A program made the position numbers and the translations under genes. From an uncultured Syntrophobacterales bacterium (GTDB taxonomy: Bacteria > Desulfobacterota > Syntrophia > Syntrophales > UBA5619), in the NCBI GenBank assembly GCA_903928915.1, contig CAIYSL010000078.1, forward strand, positions 1 through 38,730: a stretch of DNA of 38,730 nucleotides. Reading direction: 5' to 3'. Below, one piece after another: positions 7,977 through 15,577 of this stretch. The notes below the pieces were generated by a model. It was not told the origin of the DNA. It saw only the letters and a program-made list of their open reading frames with translations, and did not search any database. Each line of letters opens with the position of its first letter. Positions within the stretch are counted from its first letter, which is position 1.

Positions 7977-9812
7977 TCAGCGCACGGTGAATGCCTCCTC
8001 CGGGCAGTCGAGGACGGTCCGGTCCTCAGCGCGGATGATCTCGGTCCGGGTGAACGCCTGCGGGAGTACCTGGGTGAGGTAGTAGCGGGCGCTCGCGATC
8101 TTCCCTGCGTAAAAAGCCCGCTCATGATCTCCCGCCGCCACTTCGCCCAGCCTCCTCGCGGCGATCAGCGCCTGCTCCAGCAGACACTGGGCCACCTGGA
8201 GCTGGGCGCAGACGACGAGCGTCCCGACCGCGTTGAGCGGGATGAACTGGCCCTTTTCGCCGCTGTTGGCATACCACGAGTCGTACGACGCCTTCAGGGC
8301 CAAAACGCAGGCGCACCCCTTCTCGAGGTTCGCCATCTCCTGCCCGAATCCCCGGGCGTGGCGGTGCTCGGCCGCGAACGCAGCGATGACGTTCAGCCAG
8401 TCCGCAAAGGGAGCGCCGCCCCCCATCCGCATCTTGCGGTTGACCAGGTCCATGCCGTGGATGAAGGAGGTGCCTTCCCAGATGGTGAGGATCTTCGCAT
8501 CCCGGAGGTACTGCTCCACGGGATACTCGCGCGTGTAGCCCACGCCGCCCAGGACCTGGATGGCCGCGGCGATCAGGGCGAGGCTCGCCTCGCTGGCGTA
8601 GCACTTCACCAGCGGGGTGTAGATCTCCGCGATCGCACCCATCTTCTCGGCCTGCGTGCGGTCGGCCGCATGGGCCTGCATGTCGAGGTAGTAGAACCCC
8701 CGGAAGATCATCGCCCGGATCCCTTCGGTGTGGGCCTTCATATCCAGGAGCATCCGCCGGACATCCTCGTGGCGGATGATCGGCACCCGTTGTGCGGCCT
8801 TGAGACCGAAGGGCCTGCCCTGGACCCGCTGGGCTGCGTACCGGGCGGCGAAGAAGTAAGCGGCCGCGGCCTGGCAGTTGGCATTGTGGCCCGTTCCGAT
8901 CCGCGACTCGTTCATCATGTGGAACATCATCGCCATCCCCCGCGAACACCCCTTCTCGTCCGGGGGCGGACCCATCCTGATGCCATGGCAGCCATCGTTC
9001 TCCCCGAAATTGAGCAGGGCCGTGGCCTGGGCGTTGAGCCCCATCTTGTGTTCGAGCGAGACCGTGGCCACGTCGTTGCCCGGCCCGAGGCTGCCGTCCG
9101 CGTTGACGCGGATCTTGGGAACGATGTACAGGCCGATCCCGGCAGACCCGGCAGCCCCGCCCTCGGGACGGGCCAGGACCATGTGGATCGTGTTCTCGCA
9201 GATCCCCGCATCGCCCGCGGTGATGAACATCTTCGTGCCCTTGATCCGCCAGACCCGCGGATCGTCGGTGGGAAACGCCCGGGTGGTGATGTCGCCCACG
9301 TCGGAGCCCGCATCCGGCTCGGTCAGACACATCGTCCCCTGCCAGTCGCCGCTGAGCATCCGCGGCAGGAACAGGGCCCGGTCCGCATCCGTACCGAACT
9401 GGATGATGAGGTTTGCGGCACCGCTGGTGAGCTTGATGTACGAGGTGAGCGCCGGGCAGGCCGCGGTGTTCAGCTCGTGGAGCATCTTGTACAGGATCAG
9501 CGGCATCCCCCCTTCGATGCGGATGCACTCGCTGCTCGAACCCCAGCCATTGGCCTGGAGGAACCGGTACGCCTCGGCAAACCCCGGCGCCGGGGTGACG
9601 ACCCCCTTTTCCAGCTTCACCCCGGTCCGGTCCCCCGGTCCGTTGAGCGGGGCGACAACCCTGCGGGCGATCCGATATCCTTCTGTCAGGTAGGCATCGC
9701 AGTCAGCGACGCTGAAATTGTCCCGGAACCGGTCGCAGGCGAACACCTCGGCGGAGGGAAGCCACTCCTTGAGGATGAACAGCAGGTCCCGGGTATCGTA
9801 CTGAAAGTCCAT
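7977..9812 (-). CDS. Large acyl-CoA dehydrogenase (DmdC/FadE-type, ~610 residues)
   Basis: Flavoenzyme predicted to form the alpha,beta double bond of an acyl-CoA, passing electrons to ETF. The 611 residues exceed the ~380 of classical enzymes because of the C-terminal extension typical of the 3-methylmercaptopropionyl-CoA dehydrogenase-like branch. Seen are the flavin/substrate motif LTEPDAGSD (163-171), the segment FITAGDAG, NESRIGTG, and QVLGGVGYTREYPVEQ with the catalytic-base region TIWEGTS (E446). The start is ATG 9812 with AAAAGGAGGG upstream; an ATG at 9845 would include that ribosome site. A minus-strand TATAAT lies ~60 bp upstream. It groups with the hydroxyacyl-CoA dehydrogenase and thiolase genes, indicating beta-oxidation of an unidentified acyl-CoA, and could run in reverse metabolism or aromatic-acid pathways. 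Confidence 0.9.
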   Translation of the reverse strand: MDFQYDTRDLLFILKEWLPSAEVFACDRFRDNFSVADCDAYLTEGYRIARRVVAPLNGPGDRTGVKLEKGVVTPAPGFAEAYRFLQANGWGSSSECIRIEGGMPLILYKMLHELNTAACPALTSYIKLTSGAANLIIQFGTDADRALFLPRMLSGDWQGTMCLTEPDAGSDVGDITTRAFPTDDPRVWRIKGTKMFITAGDAGICENTIHMVLARPEGGAAGSAGIGLYIVPKIRVNADGSLGPGNDVATVSLEHKMGLNAQATALLNFGENDGCHGIRMGPPPDEKGCSRGMAMMFHMMNESRIGTGHNANCQAAAAYFFAARYAAQRVQGRPFGLKAAQRVPIIRHEDVRRMLLDMKAHTEGIRAMIFRGFYYLDMQAHAADRTQAEKMGAIAEIYTPLVKCYASEASLALIAAAIQVLGGVGYTREYPVEQYLRDAKILTIWEGTSFIHGMDLVNRKMRMGGGAPFADWLNVIAAFAAEHRHARGFGQEMANLEKGCACVLALKASYDSWYANSGEKGQFIPLNAVGTLVVCAQLQVAQCLLEQALIAARRLGEVAAGDHERAFYAGKIASARYYLTQVLPQAFTRTEIIRAEDRTVLDCPEEAFTVR

Positions 9813-9877
9813 CGAGGGATCCCTCCTTTTGAAAGGAGCCGGCAAGCGGAAGGGTTGCGCGGTTTGTTACTCCGACA

Positions 9878-9883
9878 ATTATA
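9878..9883 (-). promoter_or_regulatory. Probable -10 box of acyl-CoA dehydrogenase gene
   Basis: A perfect TATAAT on the minus strand (9883 to 9878) lies ~65 bp before the gene start. The hexamer 17 bp upstream (GTGGGT) is a poor -35 box, so an activator may be needed. It sits just downstream, in transcription order, of the hairpin at 9916-9957. Confidence 0.4.
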
Positions 9884-9915
9884 CCTGGCCGAGGCTCCTT
9901 ACCCACTAGCTCGGC

Positions 9916-9957
9916 GAACACCGGATCAGAGCCTGCACCGGCCCCGATCCGGTGTTC
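9916..9957 (-). terminator. Perfect 12-bp hairpin downstream of hydroxyacyl-CoA dehydrogenase gene
   Basis: GAACACCGGATC (9916-9927) and GATCCGGTGTTC (9946-9957) form a perfect 12-bp stem with an 18-nt loop, 43 bp after the stop of the gene at 10000-10887. There is no T-run, so termination would be Rho-assisted. With the TATAAT just beyond it, it suggests the acyl-CoA dehydrogenase is transcribed separately. Confidence 0.45.
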
Positions 9958-9999
9958 GGGACAGGCGCCGGGATCCGGTCCATTGCTCGTTCGGGGCCG

Positions 10000-10887
10000 C
10001 TAAAAATGGATGTCGGTCCGCGGCTTCTGCTCGCCGCTGGTGTAGTCGTACCACCCCTTGCCCGTTTTCCGTCCCAGGTCGCCCGAAGCGACGAGCTTCT
10101 TCAGGAGCAGCGAGGGGCGCCACTTGGGGTCCCGGAAGTTTTCCCAGAGGGTCTCGGCCACGGCGTACCCGATCTCGAGGCCCACAAAGTCCCCCAGCTC
10201 GAAGGGGCCCATCGGATGGCCCAGGCCGTACTTCATGGCCTTGTCGATGTCCTCGATCGTGGCCACCCCCTCGGCGAGGCAGTTGTACACCTCGTTCCGG
10301 AGCGCCGCATTGACCCGGTTGACCAGGAAACCCGGCCCGTCCTTGACGAAGACCCCGATCTTCCCGATCCGATCGGTGAGCTCCTTGATGACCTGGATCG
10401 TCTCGTCGGAGGTCTTGAGCCCCCGGATGATCTCCACGAGTTTCATGACCGGAACCGGGCTGAAGAAGTGCATCCCCGCCACCCGATCCGGCCGTTTGGT
10501 GGCCGTGGCCAGCTCGGTGATGGGAATGGAGGAGGTGTTGCTGGCGAAGATCACCTGCGGCGGGCAGAGCTCCTCCAACTGCCGGAACAGATCCTGCTTG
10601 ACCGCCTTGTTCTCGATGATCGCCTCGATGATCAGGTCGCACTCCGCGGCCGGGGCGAGCTCCTTGGTCGCTCTGATCCGGCCGGTGATCGCCTCCTTCT
10701 GGGCCTCCGTGATCTTCCCCTTGGCGACCCCGCCCGCCAGGTTCTTCGCGATCGCGGCCATCCCCTTGGCCACGAGCGCATCGGAGATGTCCCGGAGTAC
10801 GACGTTGTAGCCCGCCGCGGCAACCACCTGCGCGATCCCGGAGCCCATGAACCCCGCGCCGACAACCATGATCCTCTTGATCTCCAT
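10000..10887 (-). CDS. 3-Hydroxyacyl-CoA (3-hydroxybutyryl-CoA) dehydrogenase
   Basis: NAD(H)-dependent oxidation of 3-hydroxyacyl-CoA to 3-ketoacyl-CoA, the third step of beta-oxidation; short-chain members also work in butyrate metabolism. At 295 residues it is a stand-alone enzyme, about the size of 3-hydroxybutyryl-CoA dehydrogenases, not the multifunctional FadB type. The Rossmann loop GAGFMGSGIAQ is at residues 10-20, the catalytic His (H140) is in GMHFFSPVPVMKLVEII, and GPGFLVNRVNAALRNE begins the C-terminal dimerisation domain. The start at ATG 10887 has AGGAGG immediately adjacent plus a second GAGG further upstream. Context: acyl-CoA dehydrogenase downstream, two thiolase genes upstream in the same direction across a repeat-filled gap. 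Chain-length specificity is not visible. Confidence 0.93.
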   Translation of the reverse strand: MEIKRIMVVGAGFMGSGIAQVVAAAGYNVVLRDISDALVAKGMAAIAKNLAGGVAKGKITEAQKEAITGRIRATKELAPAAECDLIIEAIIENKAVKQDLFRQLEELCPPQVIFASNTSSIPITELATATKRPDRVAGMHFFSPVPVMKLVEIIRGLKTSDETIQVIKELTDRIGKIGVFVKDGPGFLVNRVNAALRNEVYNCLAEGVATIEDIDKAMKYGLGHPMGPFELGDFVGLEIGYAVAETLWENFRDPKWRPSLLLKKLVASGDLGRKTGKGWYDYTSGEQKPRTDIHF

Positions 10888-10914
10888 CCTCCTGCCTCCT
10901 AATCTAGGAAAATG

Positions 10915-11235
10915 CCTCTCCCTGTGTCCCCCTCCCCTTGATCCCCTCCCGCCAGGGAGGGGGTGCGTGAGCCTATCTCCCTTTCGGCGGAGGGTTCTTT
11001 CCTCCCTCCCTCCCCCTCGCCGGGGGATTCTTTCGCCCCTCCCCCGCGATGCTTTCTTCTCCGAACAGGGGAGGGCTCCTTCCTCCCTCCCCTCGACGGG
11101 AAGCCTTTCCCCCTTCGATCGGGTGGAGACTCTTTCCTTCCCCCCCCGGCGAAGGGTTCCTTTCTCCCCCCCTTGCCGGGGGGTTCTTCCCTCCCTCCCC
11201 CTCGACGGGGGAGGGACGGGTGGGGGCGCGATGGC
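10915..11235. repeat. GC-rich inverted-repeat mosaic between hydroxyacyl-CoA dehydrogenase and first thiolase-like gene
   Basis: This ~320-bp stretch without a convincing gene consists of alternating C-runs and G-runs: short imperfect inverted units such as CCCTCGACGGGGGAGGG (ending near 11217), CTCGCCGGGGGATTC and CTCCCGCCAGGGAGGGGG recur with TTCTTTCCTCCCTCCC-like spacers. The outer edges read CCTCCCCTTGATCCCCTCCC on the left and GGGGGAGGGACGGGTGGGGG on the right, roughly complementary in purine/pyrimidine pattern. The same edge motif recurs at 12434-12566. The stretch looks like an expanded intergenic palindromic repeat family, possibly MITE-like. Low-complexity ORFs across it are not real. 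Confidence 0.6.
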
Positions 11236-11248
11236 AGACCGAAACTGG

Positions 11249-12415
11249 TCAGCCCGTGCTTTTCATCACCATTGCCATCCCCTGGCCGCCCTCGGCCGGA
11301 AGGGCCGCGAGAGCGATACCCCCGCCCCGGCGGCGGAGCGCGTAGACGGCCCGCGTCACGAGCACCGCCCCGGCGGCGCCCCAGGGGTTGCCCGTGGCGA
11401 GTGCGCCCCCTGCGGGATTGATCCGGTCGGCCAGGGCCTCGCCGCCGCCTGCGGCGTCCCATTCCCGGACAACGGCCAGGCACTCGGCCGCAGAGGTCTC
11501 GTTGAGTTCGATGACATCCACCTGCCCGAGCGTCACACCGGCCCGTTCGAGGGCCTGCAGACCCGCCTTAGCCGCGGCCATGGCCGCGGTGCGCGGGTCC
11601 GCTGCGGCGATGCCCACGGAGAGCACCTCCGCCAGGACGGGAAGCCCCAGCTCCGCGGCCCGCTGCGGGTTTGCCAGAAGGCACATGGCCGCACCGTCGG
11701 CAGGCTCTGCCAGCAGTGCGGCCTGCTTCCGCAGTTCGTCCCGGTCGAAGGACTCCTCCTTCTTCCCCTTCTTCACCGTCACGGCGCAGATCTCCTCGTT
11801 GAATCTGCCGCTTCCCGCCGCCTGGAGCGCCTTCCCGAGGCTTGCCCCGGAAAAGGCCGCCAGGACATCGGGGGAGAGGCCGTAGTTTCGCGCCGCCCGC
11901 TCCGCCCGCTTTGCCGCGGTCACGGCTCCGTATCGCTCCGCCGGCTGGGCCCCTGCCTCCTGGGCCGGGATGGCGTCGATGATGGTGCGCTCGCGTTCAG
12001 CGAAGGCGTAGCGCGCCCCGCGGAGCTCGAAGGGGATCTGGCTCATGCTTTCCGTGCCGCCCGCCAGGATCGCACCGCTGTCACCGCAGCGGATCGCCCA
12101 GTACCCGTTCGCCACTGCCTGCAGGCCCGAGGCGCTCTGGCGCTGCACCGTGTAGGCCGGGATCGTATCGGGCAGGCGGGCCAGGAGCAGGGCATGCCGG
12201 CCGCAGTTGGAGGGCCTGCTCGTCTGCTTGGCCGTGCCCACGATCACCTCGTCGATCATCTCCGGCGCGATCCCTGCCCGCCGCAGGGCCTCCTGCATCG
12301 CCGCGGCCGCGAGTTGCTGCTCCGACAGACTCTCCAACTGCCCGCAGAAGGCCCCGAGCGGCGTCCGCACCGCGCTCACCACCATCACCTGGTTCACTGA
12401 GTCAGTTTTCCTCAT
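11249..12415 (-). CDS. Thiolase-fold protein lacking the catalytic triad (pseudo-thiolase)
   Basis: A 388-residue full-length member of the thiolase superfamily, intact in frame and with the same codon style as its neighbours. The nucleophilic Cys is replaced by Ser94 (QRQSASGLQ; AGC codon at 12136-12134). The GHP histidine is replaced by Asn343 (ATGNPWGAAGA), and the C-terminal catalytic Cys by Ala374 (LPAEGGQGMAM). Only Asn305 of the NExxA motif (NETSA) and scaffold motifs such as GGTESMSQ and NPAGGA remain. Ordinary thiolysis is therefore unlikely. The protein might bind acyl-CoA, pair with the intact thiolase encoded 153 bp upstream as a non-catalytic subunit, or catalyse something else. 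ATG 12415 has GAAGGAG upstream. Annotation by similarity alone would call it acetyl-CoA acetyltransferase. Confidence 0.9.
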   Translation of the reverse strand: MRKTDSVNQVMVVSAVRTPLGAFCGQLESLSEQQLAAAAMQEALRRAGIAPEMIDEVIVGTAKQTSRPSNCGRHALLLARLPDTIPAYTVQRQSASGLQAVANGYWAIRCGDSGAILAGGTESMSQIPFELRGARYAFAERERTIIDAIPAQEAGAQPAERYGAVTAAKRAERAARNYGLSPDVLAAFSGASLGKALQAAGSGRFNEEICAVTVKKGKKEESFDRDELRKQAALLAEPADGAAMCLLANPQRAAELGLPVLAEVLSVGIAAADPRTAAMAAAKAGLQALERAGVTLGQVDVIELNETSAAECLAVVREWDAAGGGEALADRINPAGGALATGNPWGAAGAVLVTRAVYALRRRGGGIALAALPAEGGQGMAMVMKSTG

Positions 12416-12433
12416 CTCCCACTCCTTCGTATG

Positions 12434-12566
12434 CCCCCACCCTAACCCTCCCCCGCAACGGGGGAGGAATGCGGAGATTGCTCCTGGCCCAACCCCTGTG
12501 GCATGTCCTTCTCCTCGACGAGATTACCTATTCCCCCCCGCACCGGGGAGGGACGGGGTGGGGCGC
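12434..12566. repeat. Inverted copies of the GC-rich repeat between the two thiolase genes
   Basis: CCCCACCCTAACCCTCCCCC with a short hairpin to GGGGGAGG occupies 12434-12467. A near inverted copy, ending GGGGAGGGACGGGGTGGGGCG, occupies 12532-12566. The two arms bracket ~65 bp of unremarkable sequence and match the right edge of the 10915-11235 repeat block, so both thiolase-like genes are followed by a member of the same repeat family. Confidence 0.55.
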
Positions 12567-12568
12567 CC

Positions 12569-13783
12569 TCAGCATTTTTCCACGATCATCGCCACTCCCA
12601 GCCCCCCGGCGCAGCACATGGTGACCAGCCCGTACCGGTGCGTGCTCACCCGGTGCAGTTCGGAGATGCACTTCACCGTCAGGGCCGCGCCCGTGCAGCC
12701 CAGCGGGTGGCCCAGGGCGATGGCGCCGCCGTTGGGGTTGGTCCTGGCCAGCAGGGTCTCCCGGTCGATTCCCCACTGCTGCCAATCCCGGATCACCGCC
12801 AGCGACTGGGCGGCAAAGGCCTCGTTCAGCTCGATCACGTCGATGTCGCCCAGCGTGAGACCGGCCCGCTTCAGGGCTGTCCGCGTGCACTCCACCGGAC
12901 CGATCCCCATGACCGCCGGGTCGCAGCCGCTGGCCGCGGCGGACAGGATCCGCACCCGCGGCTTCAGACCCAGGCGCCGGGCCTTTCCCTCCTCCATGAC
13001 CAGCAGGGCCGCTGCCCCGTCGTTGCGCCCCGAGGAGTTGCCCGCGGTGACGCTCCCCCCCTTCTTGAAAACCGGCGGCAGGGCCGCGAGCTTCTCCAGG
13101 GTCGTCATCCGCGGATGCTCGTCCGTGTCGAACAGACACTGCCGGCCCTCCGGGGAAACAACGGGCACCGGGACGATCTCCTCCCGGAACCGCCCCTCCT
13201 GGATGGCACGGTTGGCCCGCACCTGGCTTTCCAGGGCAAAGCGGTCCTGCTCCTCCCGGGGGATGCGGTACCGCTCTGCCAGGTTCTCCGCCGTGATCCC
13301 CATCGGGAGCTGGCCGTAGACCTCCGCCGGCACGGCACCCGGCCCGCCGGCCACGAGGGAGTCCTCGATCGGGTGGTCCCCGGTCCCCAGGCCGTGCCGG
13401 GCGTTGCGCAGGAAATACACGGACTGGCTCATGTTCTCGGTACCGCCCGCCACGATCGCCTCCGCCTGGCCCGCGCGGATGAGCTGGTCGGCATCCATGA
13501 TAGCCTGCAGCCCGGAACCGCACTGGCGGTGGATCGTGTACGCCGGGAGCGTCTCCGGCAGGTCGGCCGCCAACCCCACGACGCGCGCCGTATTGGAGGG
13601 GTCCGAACTCTGCCGGACCTGCCCCATGATCAGATGGTCGACCTCATCCGGCGCGATCCCGGCCCGGCCCATCAGCTCCCGCACCACGAGAGCCCCGAGC
13701 TCCTTGTCCGGGACGTCCCGCAGAGCCCCTCCGATCCGCGCGATGGGCGTCCGGACGGCGTGCGTGATCACCGCGTTCCCCAT
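12569..13783 (-). CDS. Thiolase (acetyl-CoA C-acyltransferase)
   Basis: Catalyses reversible thiolysis of 3-ketoacyl-CoA, releasing acetyl-CoA. It has 404 residues, the family norm of ~390-400. All catalytic residues are present: nucleophile C88 in HRQCGSGLQA, N320 and E321 in NEAFAAQ, H359 in ALGHPLGCTGA and C391 in CCAGGLGVAM. The start at ATG 13783 follows AAGGAG with a 7-base spacer. It is the first of the minus-strand series thiolase, pseudo-thiolase, hydroxyacyl-CoA dehydrogenase, acyl-CoA dehydrogenase, and so plausibly supplies the thiolytic step of that pathway. Whether it prefers acetoacetyl-CoA or longer substrates cannot be told. Its intact active site contrasts with the degenerate paralogue encoded downstream. 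Confidence 0.94.
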   Translation of the reverse strand: MGNAVITHAVRTPIARIGGALRDVPDKELGALVVRELMGRAGIAPDEVDHLIMGQVRQSSDPSNTARVVGLAADLPETLPAYTIHRQCGSGLQAIMDADQLIRAGQAEAIVAGGTENMSQSVYFLRNARHGLGTGDHPIEDSLVAGGPGAVPAEVYGQLPMGITAENLAERYRIPREEQDRFALESQVRANRAIQEGRFREEIVPVPVVSPEGRQCLFDTDEHPRMTTLEKLAALPPVFKKGGSVTAGNSSGRNDGAAALLVMEEGKARRLGLKPRVRILSAAASGCDPAVMGIGPVECTRTALKRAGLTLGDIDVIELNEAFAAQSLAVIRDWQQWGIDRETLLARTNPNGGAIALGHPLGCTGAALTVKCISELHRVSTHRYGLVTMCCAGGLGVAMIVEKC

Positions 13784-13901
13784 GTCTATTCTCCTTAAAG
13801 CAGTCTACAGAAACGTCGCCGCTCCCCTCTTGCGGGAGAGCGGGGACTAAAGTGCCCCTTTCGGGTGCCCCCTGCGGGCGCCCGGGGAGTAGCCGCAATG
13901 A

Positions 13902-14024
13902 TCAGCGGCTGCGTTTCGTAAGGAGCGGGGCGCTGGCCCCTTCCACCCCTGCCAGTCCCAGGATGGTCTGCGCCGCCACCGTGGCGCCATGATCGGCCCT
14001 TCCCCTTTCTGAGTCGCCGGTAAT
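13902..14024 (-). other. Coding-like 40-residue fragment, possible gene remnant or small ORF
   Basis: In the 245-bp gap after the methyltransferase gene, the frame ending at TGA 13904-13902 reads like real protein (HGATVAAQTILGLAGVEG, then ASAPLLTKRSR) with hydrophobic and small residues in a plausible pattern. It has no clear ATG/GTG start with a ribosome site; a frame beginning at ATT 14024 or a GTG inside is all that is available. It could be the C-terminal remnant of a decayed gene, or chance. The remaining 13784-13900 holds short GC-rich palindromes and nothing else. Confidence 0.25.
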
Positions 14025-14028
14025 CCCC

Positions 14029-14778
14029 TCATCGCCGCATCATCAGCGCGAACACGCCCCAGCCCAGGTATTCACGGGTGTACGCGGCGTAGCGCTCGGG
14101 TTCCGCGGTCAGTTGGGCTCGAACATCTTTCGCGAACTCGTCGTCGGGGTTGGCTTCAAGCCATCGGCGCATGGTGAGCCACTTGGCCGCCTCGTATCTG
14201 TCCCAGCCGTCTTGGTCTGCCAAAACCATTTCCACGACGTCGTAGCCGAGGCGGCCGAAAGACGCGAGAAGTTCCGGAAGCAGCAGAAAGTCGGAGATTG
14301 AGCCGGCCAGACACCCCCGGGCAACATCTTCCGTCGGCGGCAACAGCCGCCAGTAGGGCTCGCCGATGAGGATGATCCCTCCGGGGCGGAGGCTCTGCGC
14401 CAGAAGCTCGATGGTGCCGACGACTCCCCCCCCGATCCACGTGGCGCCGAGACAGGCTGCCACGCCGGCCTTCTCGTCAGAGACGAAGCCGGCAGCATCG
14501 CCATGGATGAACTTGACTCGATCGGCGACACCGAGCTTTTCAGCGCGGAGTTTCGCTTGCTCGGTGAACAACTGGCTCATGTCGATGCCGGTGCCGATGA
14601 CTCCGTAATCGCGTGCCCAGGTGCACAGCATCTCCCCCGAACCGCTGCCGAGGTCGAGCAGCCGGGTTCCCGTTTTCAGACGCAGCGCCGCGCCCAGCGT
14701 AGCGAGCTTTTCGGGTGTGAACGGGTTATGGATGCGGTGAGCGCTTTCGGTGATGGTGAAGATCCGTGGAATATCCAC
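14029..14778 (-). CDS. SAM-dependent methyltransferase (class I, unknown substrate)
   Basis: A 249-residue Rossmann-fold methyltransferase. Motif I is LLDLGSGSGEMLC (SAM-binding G-rich loop), followed by GTGIDMSQ (motif Post-I acidic region) and FIHGDAAGF. Later segments ATWIGGGVV, LRPGGIILIGEPYW and a Trp/Tyr-rich C-terminus (YLGWGVFALMMRR) match a common uncharacterised bacterial family. The start is taken as GTG 14778, because AAGGAG lies 10 bases upstream and the conserved-looking N-terminus begins VDIPRIFTITESAHRI. An ATG at 14883 would overlap the end of vapC and add an unrelated leader. The methyl acceptor is not deducible. The gene marks the left border of the AT-rich toxin-antitoxin insert. 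Confidence 0.82.
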   Translation of the reverse strand: MDIPRIFTITESAHRIHNPFTPEKLATLGAALRLKTGTRLLDLGSGSGEMLCTWARDYGVIGTGIDMSQLFTEQAKLRAEKLGVADRVKFIHGDAAGFVSDEKAGVAACLGATWIGGGVVGTIELLAQSLRPGGIILIGEPYWRLLPPTEDVARGCLAGSISDFLLLPELLASFGRLGYDVVEMVLADQDGWDRYEAAKWLTMRRWLEANPDDEFAKDVRAQLTAEPERYAAYTREYLGWGVFALMMRR

Positions 14779-14879
14779 TGCGGAAAATCTCCTTACGGGT
14801 GTGAATAGATTCGACCACGGCCCAACGAAAAACTCACCGGGGGCTCGCGTGCGCGCCGATCCGGTGCAGCGACGGGTTA

Positions 14880-15242
14880 TCAATTCTTATATCTTACACG
14901 CAGTTCGTCAGCCACTTGTGCCAATTTCTTATCAAGTGTCCAAATTGGAATGCCTGTTAATACGGCGGACGCGACAATCTGAGCGTCTGTATAACCGATA
15001 CCTTTTCCCATTAAACGGTTATCTTCAATGAAGGATAAGACTTCTTCATGATCTGCTTCAATGCTCATGGGTAACAGTTTGAGAAAAGAAAGTATTATGG
15101 CTCTGTCTTTCAGATTTCCGCACGCCAGTTCCCCGACGATCAATGGGTGACATAATACAGAGCCATTATTGAGCAAGTTTGCCAGTTCAGTACTTCCATT
15201 TCTCAAATGCGCTACCCAAACGGAGGTGTCCACAAGAACCAT
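14880..15242 (-). CDS. vapC: VapC-type PIN-domain ribonuclease toxin
   Basis: Toxin of a type II toxin-antitoxin pair; PIN-domain VapC proteins are Mg-dependent RNases that cleave tRNA or rRNA and are held inactive by VapB. The 120 residues are typical in length and retain the four acidic active-site positions: D5 (VDTSVW), E38 (GELACG), D86 (YTDAQIV) and D104 (WTLDKKL). The start ATG 15242 lies 6 bp after the vapB stop, so the genes are co-transcribed and probably translationally coupled. Base composition is clearly more AT-rich than the neighbouring genes, which points to horizontal acquisition. Its RNA target is unknown. Confidence 0.92.
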   Translation of the reverse strand: MVLVDTSVWVAHLRNGSTELANLLNNGSVLCHPLIVGELACGNLKDRAIILSFLKLLPMSIEADHEEVLSFIEDNRLMGKGIGYTDAQIVASAVLTGIPIWTLDKKLAQVADELRVRYKN

Positions 15243-15248
15243 GATCCA

Positions 15249-15440
15249 TCATGCCCCTTTTCTTCTCGGTATTTCTTGAAGCTGTTTTTGCGTTCCACCT
15301 AACTTTGCAAGCCTCCTCGCGCTTTCTCTGGCAATAAGCGCTTCCAATCCTAGTTTAACTAGTGTTGTTTTCTCCTTTATTCCGGTAATTTTCGTTGCTT
15401 TTTCGATTAAATTATCTTCAATATTCAGCGTTGTTCTCAT
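15249..15440 (-). CDS. vapB: VapB-type antitoxin
   Basis: A 63-residue antitoxin that should bind and neutralise VapC and repress its own promoter. The N-terminus MRTTLNIEDNLIEKATKIT is the ribbon-helix-helix-like DNA-binding segment of the VapB (MT2009/type II antitoxin) family; the C-terminal half (from RRLAKLGGT on) is the toxin-wrapping part, ending in basic RRKGA. ATG 15440 has GAGGTG 6 bases upstream. The palindrome at 15473-15489 is the likely operator. Gene order (antitoxin first), spacing and AT-rich composition are those of a mobile vapBC cassette. Confidence 0.9.
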   Translation of the reverse strand: MRTTLNIEDNLIEKATKITGIKEKTTLVKLGLEALIARESARRLAKLGGTQKQLQEIPRRKGA

Positions 15441-15472
15441 GTCTTCACCTCATATAAATGTGATGCTATAGT

Positions 15473-15489
15473 ATGCATATAATATGCAT
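15473..15489. promoter_or_regulatory. Palindromic operator in the vapBC promoter
   Basis: ATGCATAT-A-ATATGCAT is a perfect inverted repeat with a one-base centre, 33 bp before vapB. On the minus strand it lies between a TTGAAA -35-like box (15495 to 15490) and a weak -10-like TACTAT, so a bound VapBC complex would block RNA polymerase. Autoregulation by the antitoxin-toxin complex is standard for the family; the assignment here is inferred from position and symmetry. Confidence 0.65.
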
Positions 15490-15577
15490 ATATTTCAAGA
15501 TTATTTTTTGATAACAAGAAATTCACCGGCCGCGCCAGCGCTCCGGTGGAATGGCACGTTAGCGGTGAATCTTTTTC

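Noticed and set aside
10915-11235. Proline/serine-rich ORFs across the C-run region (for example 10963-11421)
   Set aside because: Low-complexity translations of a DNA repeat without ribosome sites.
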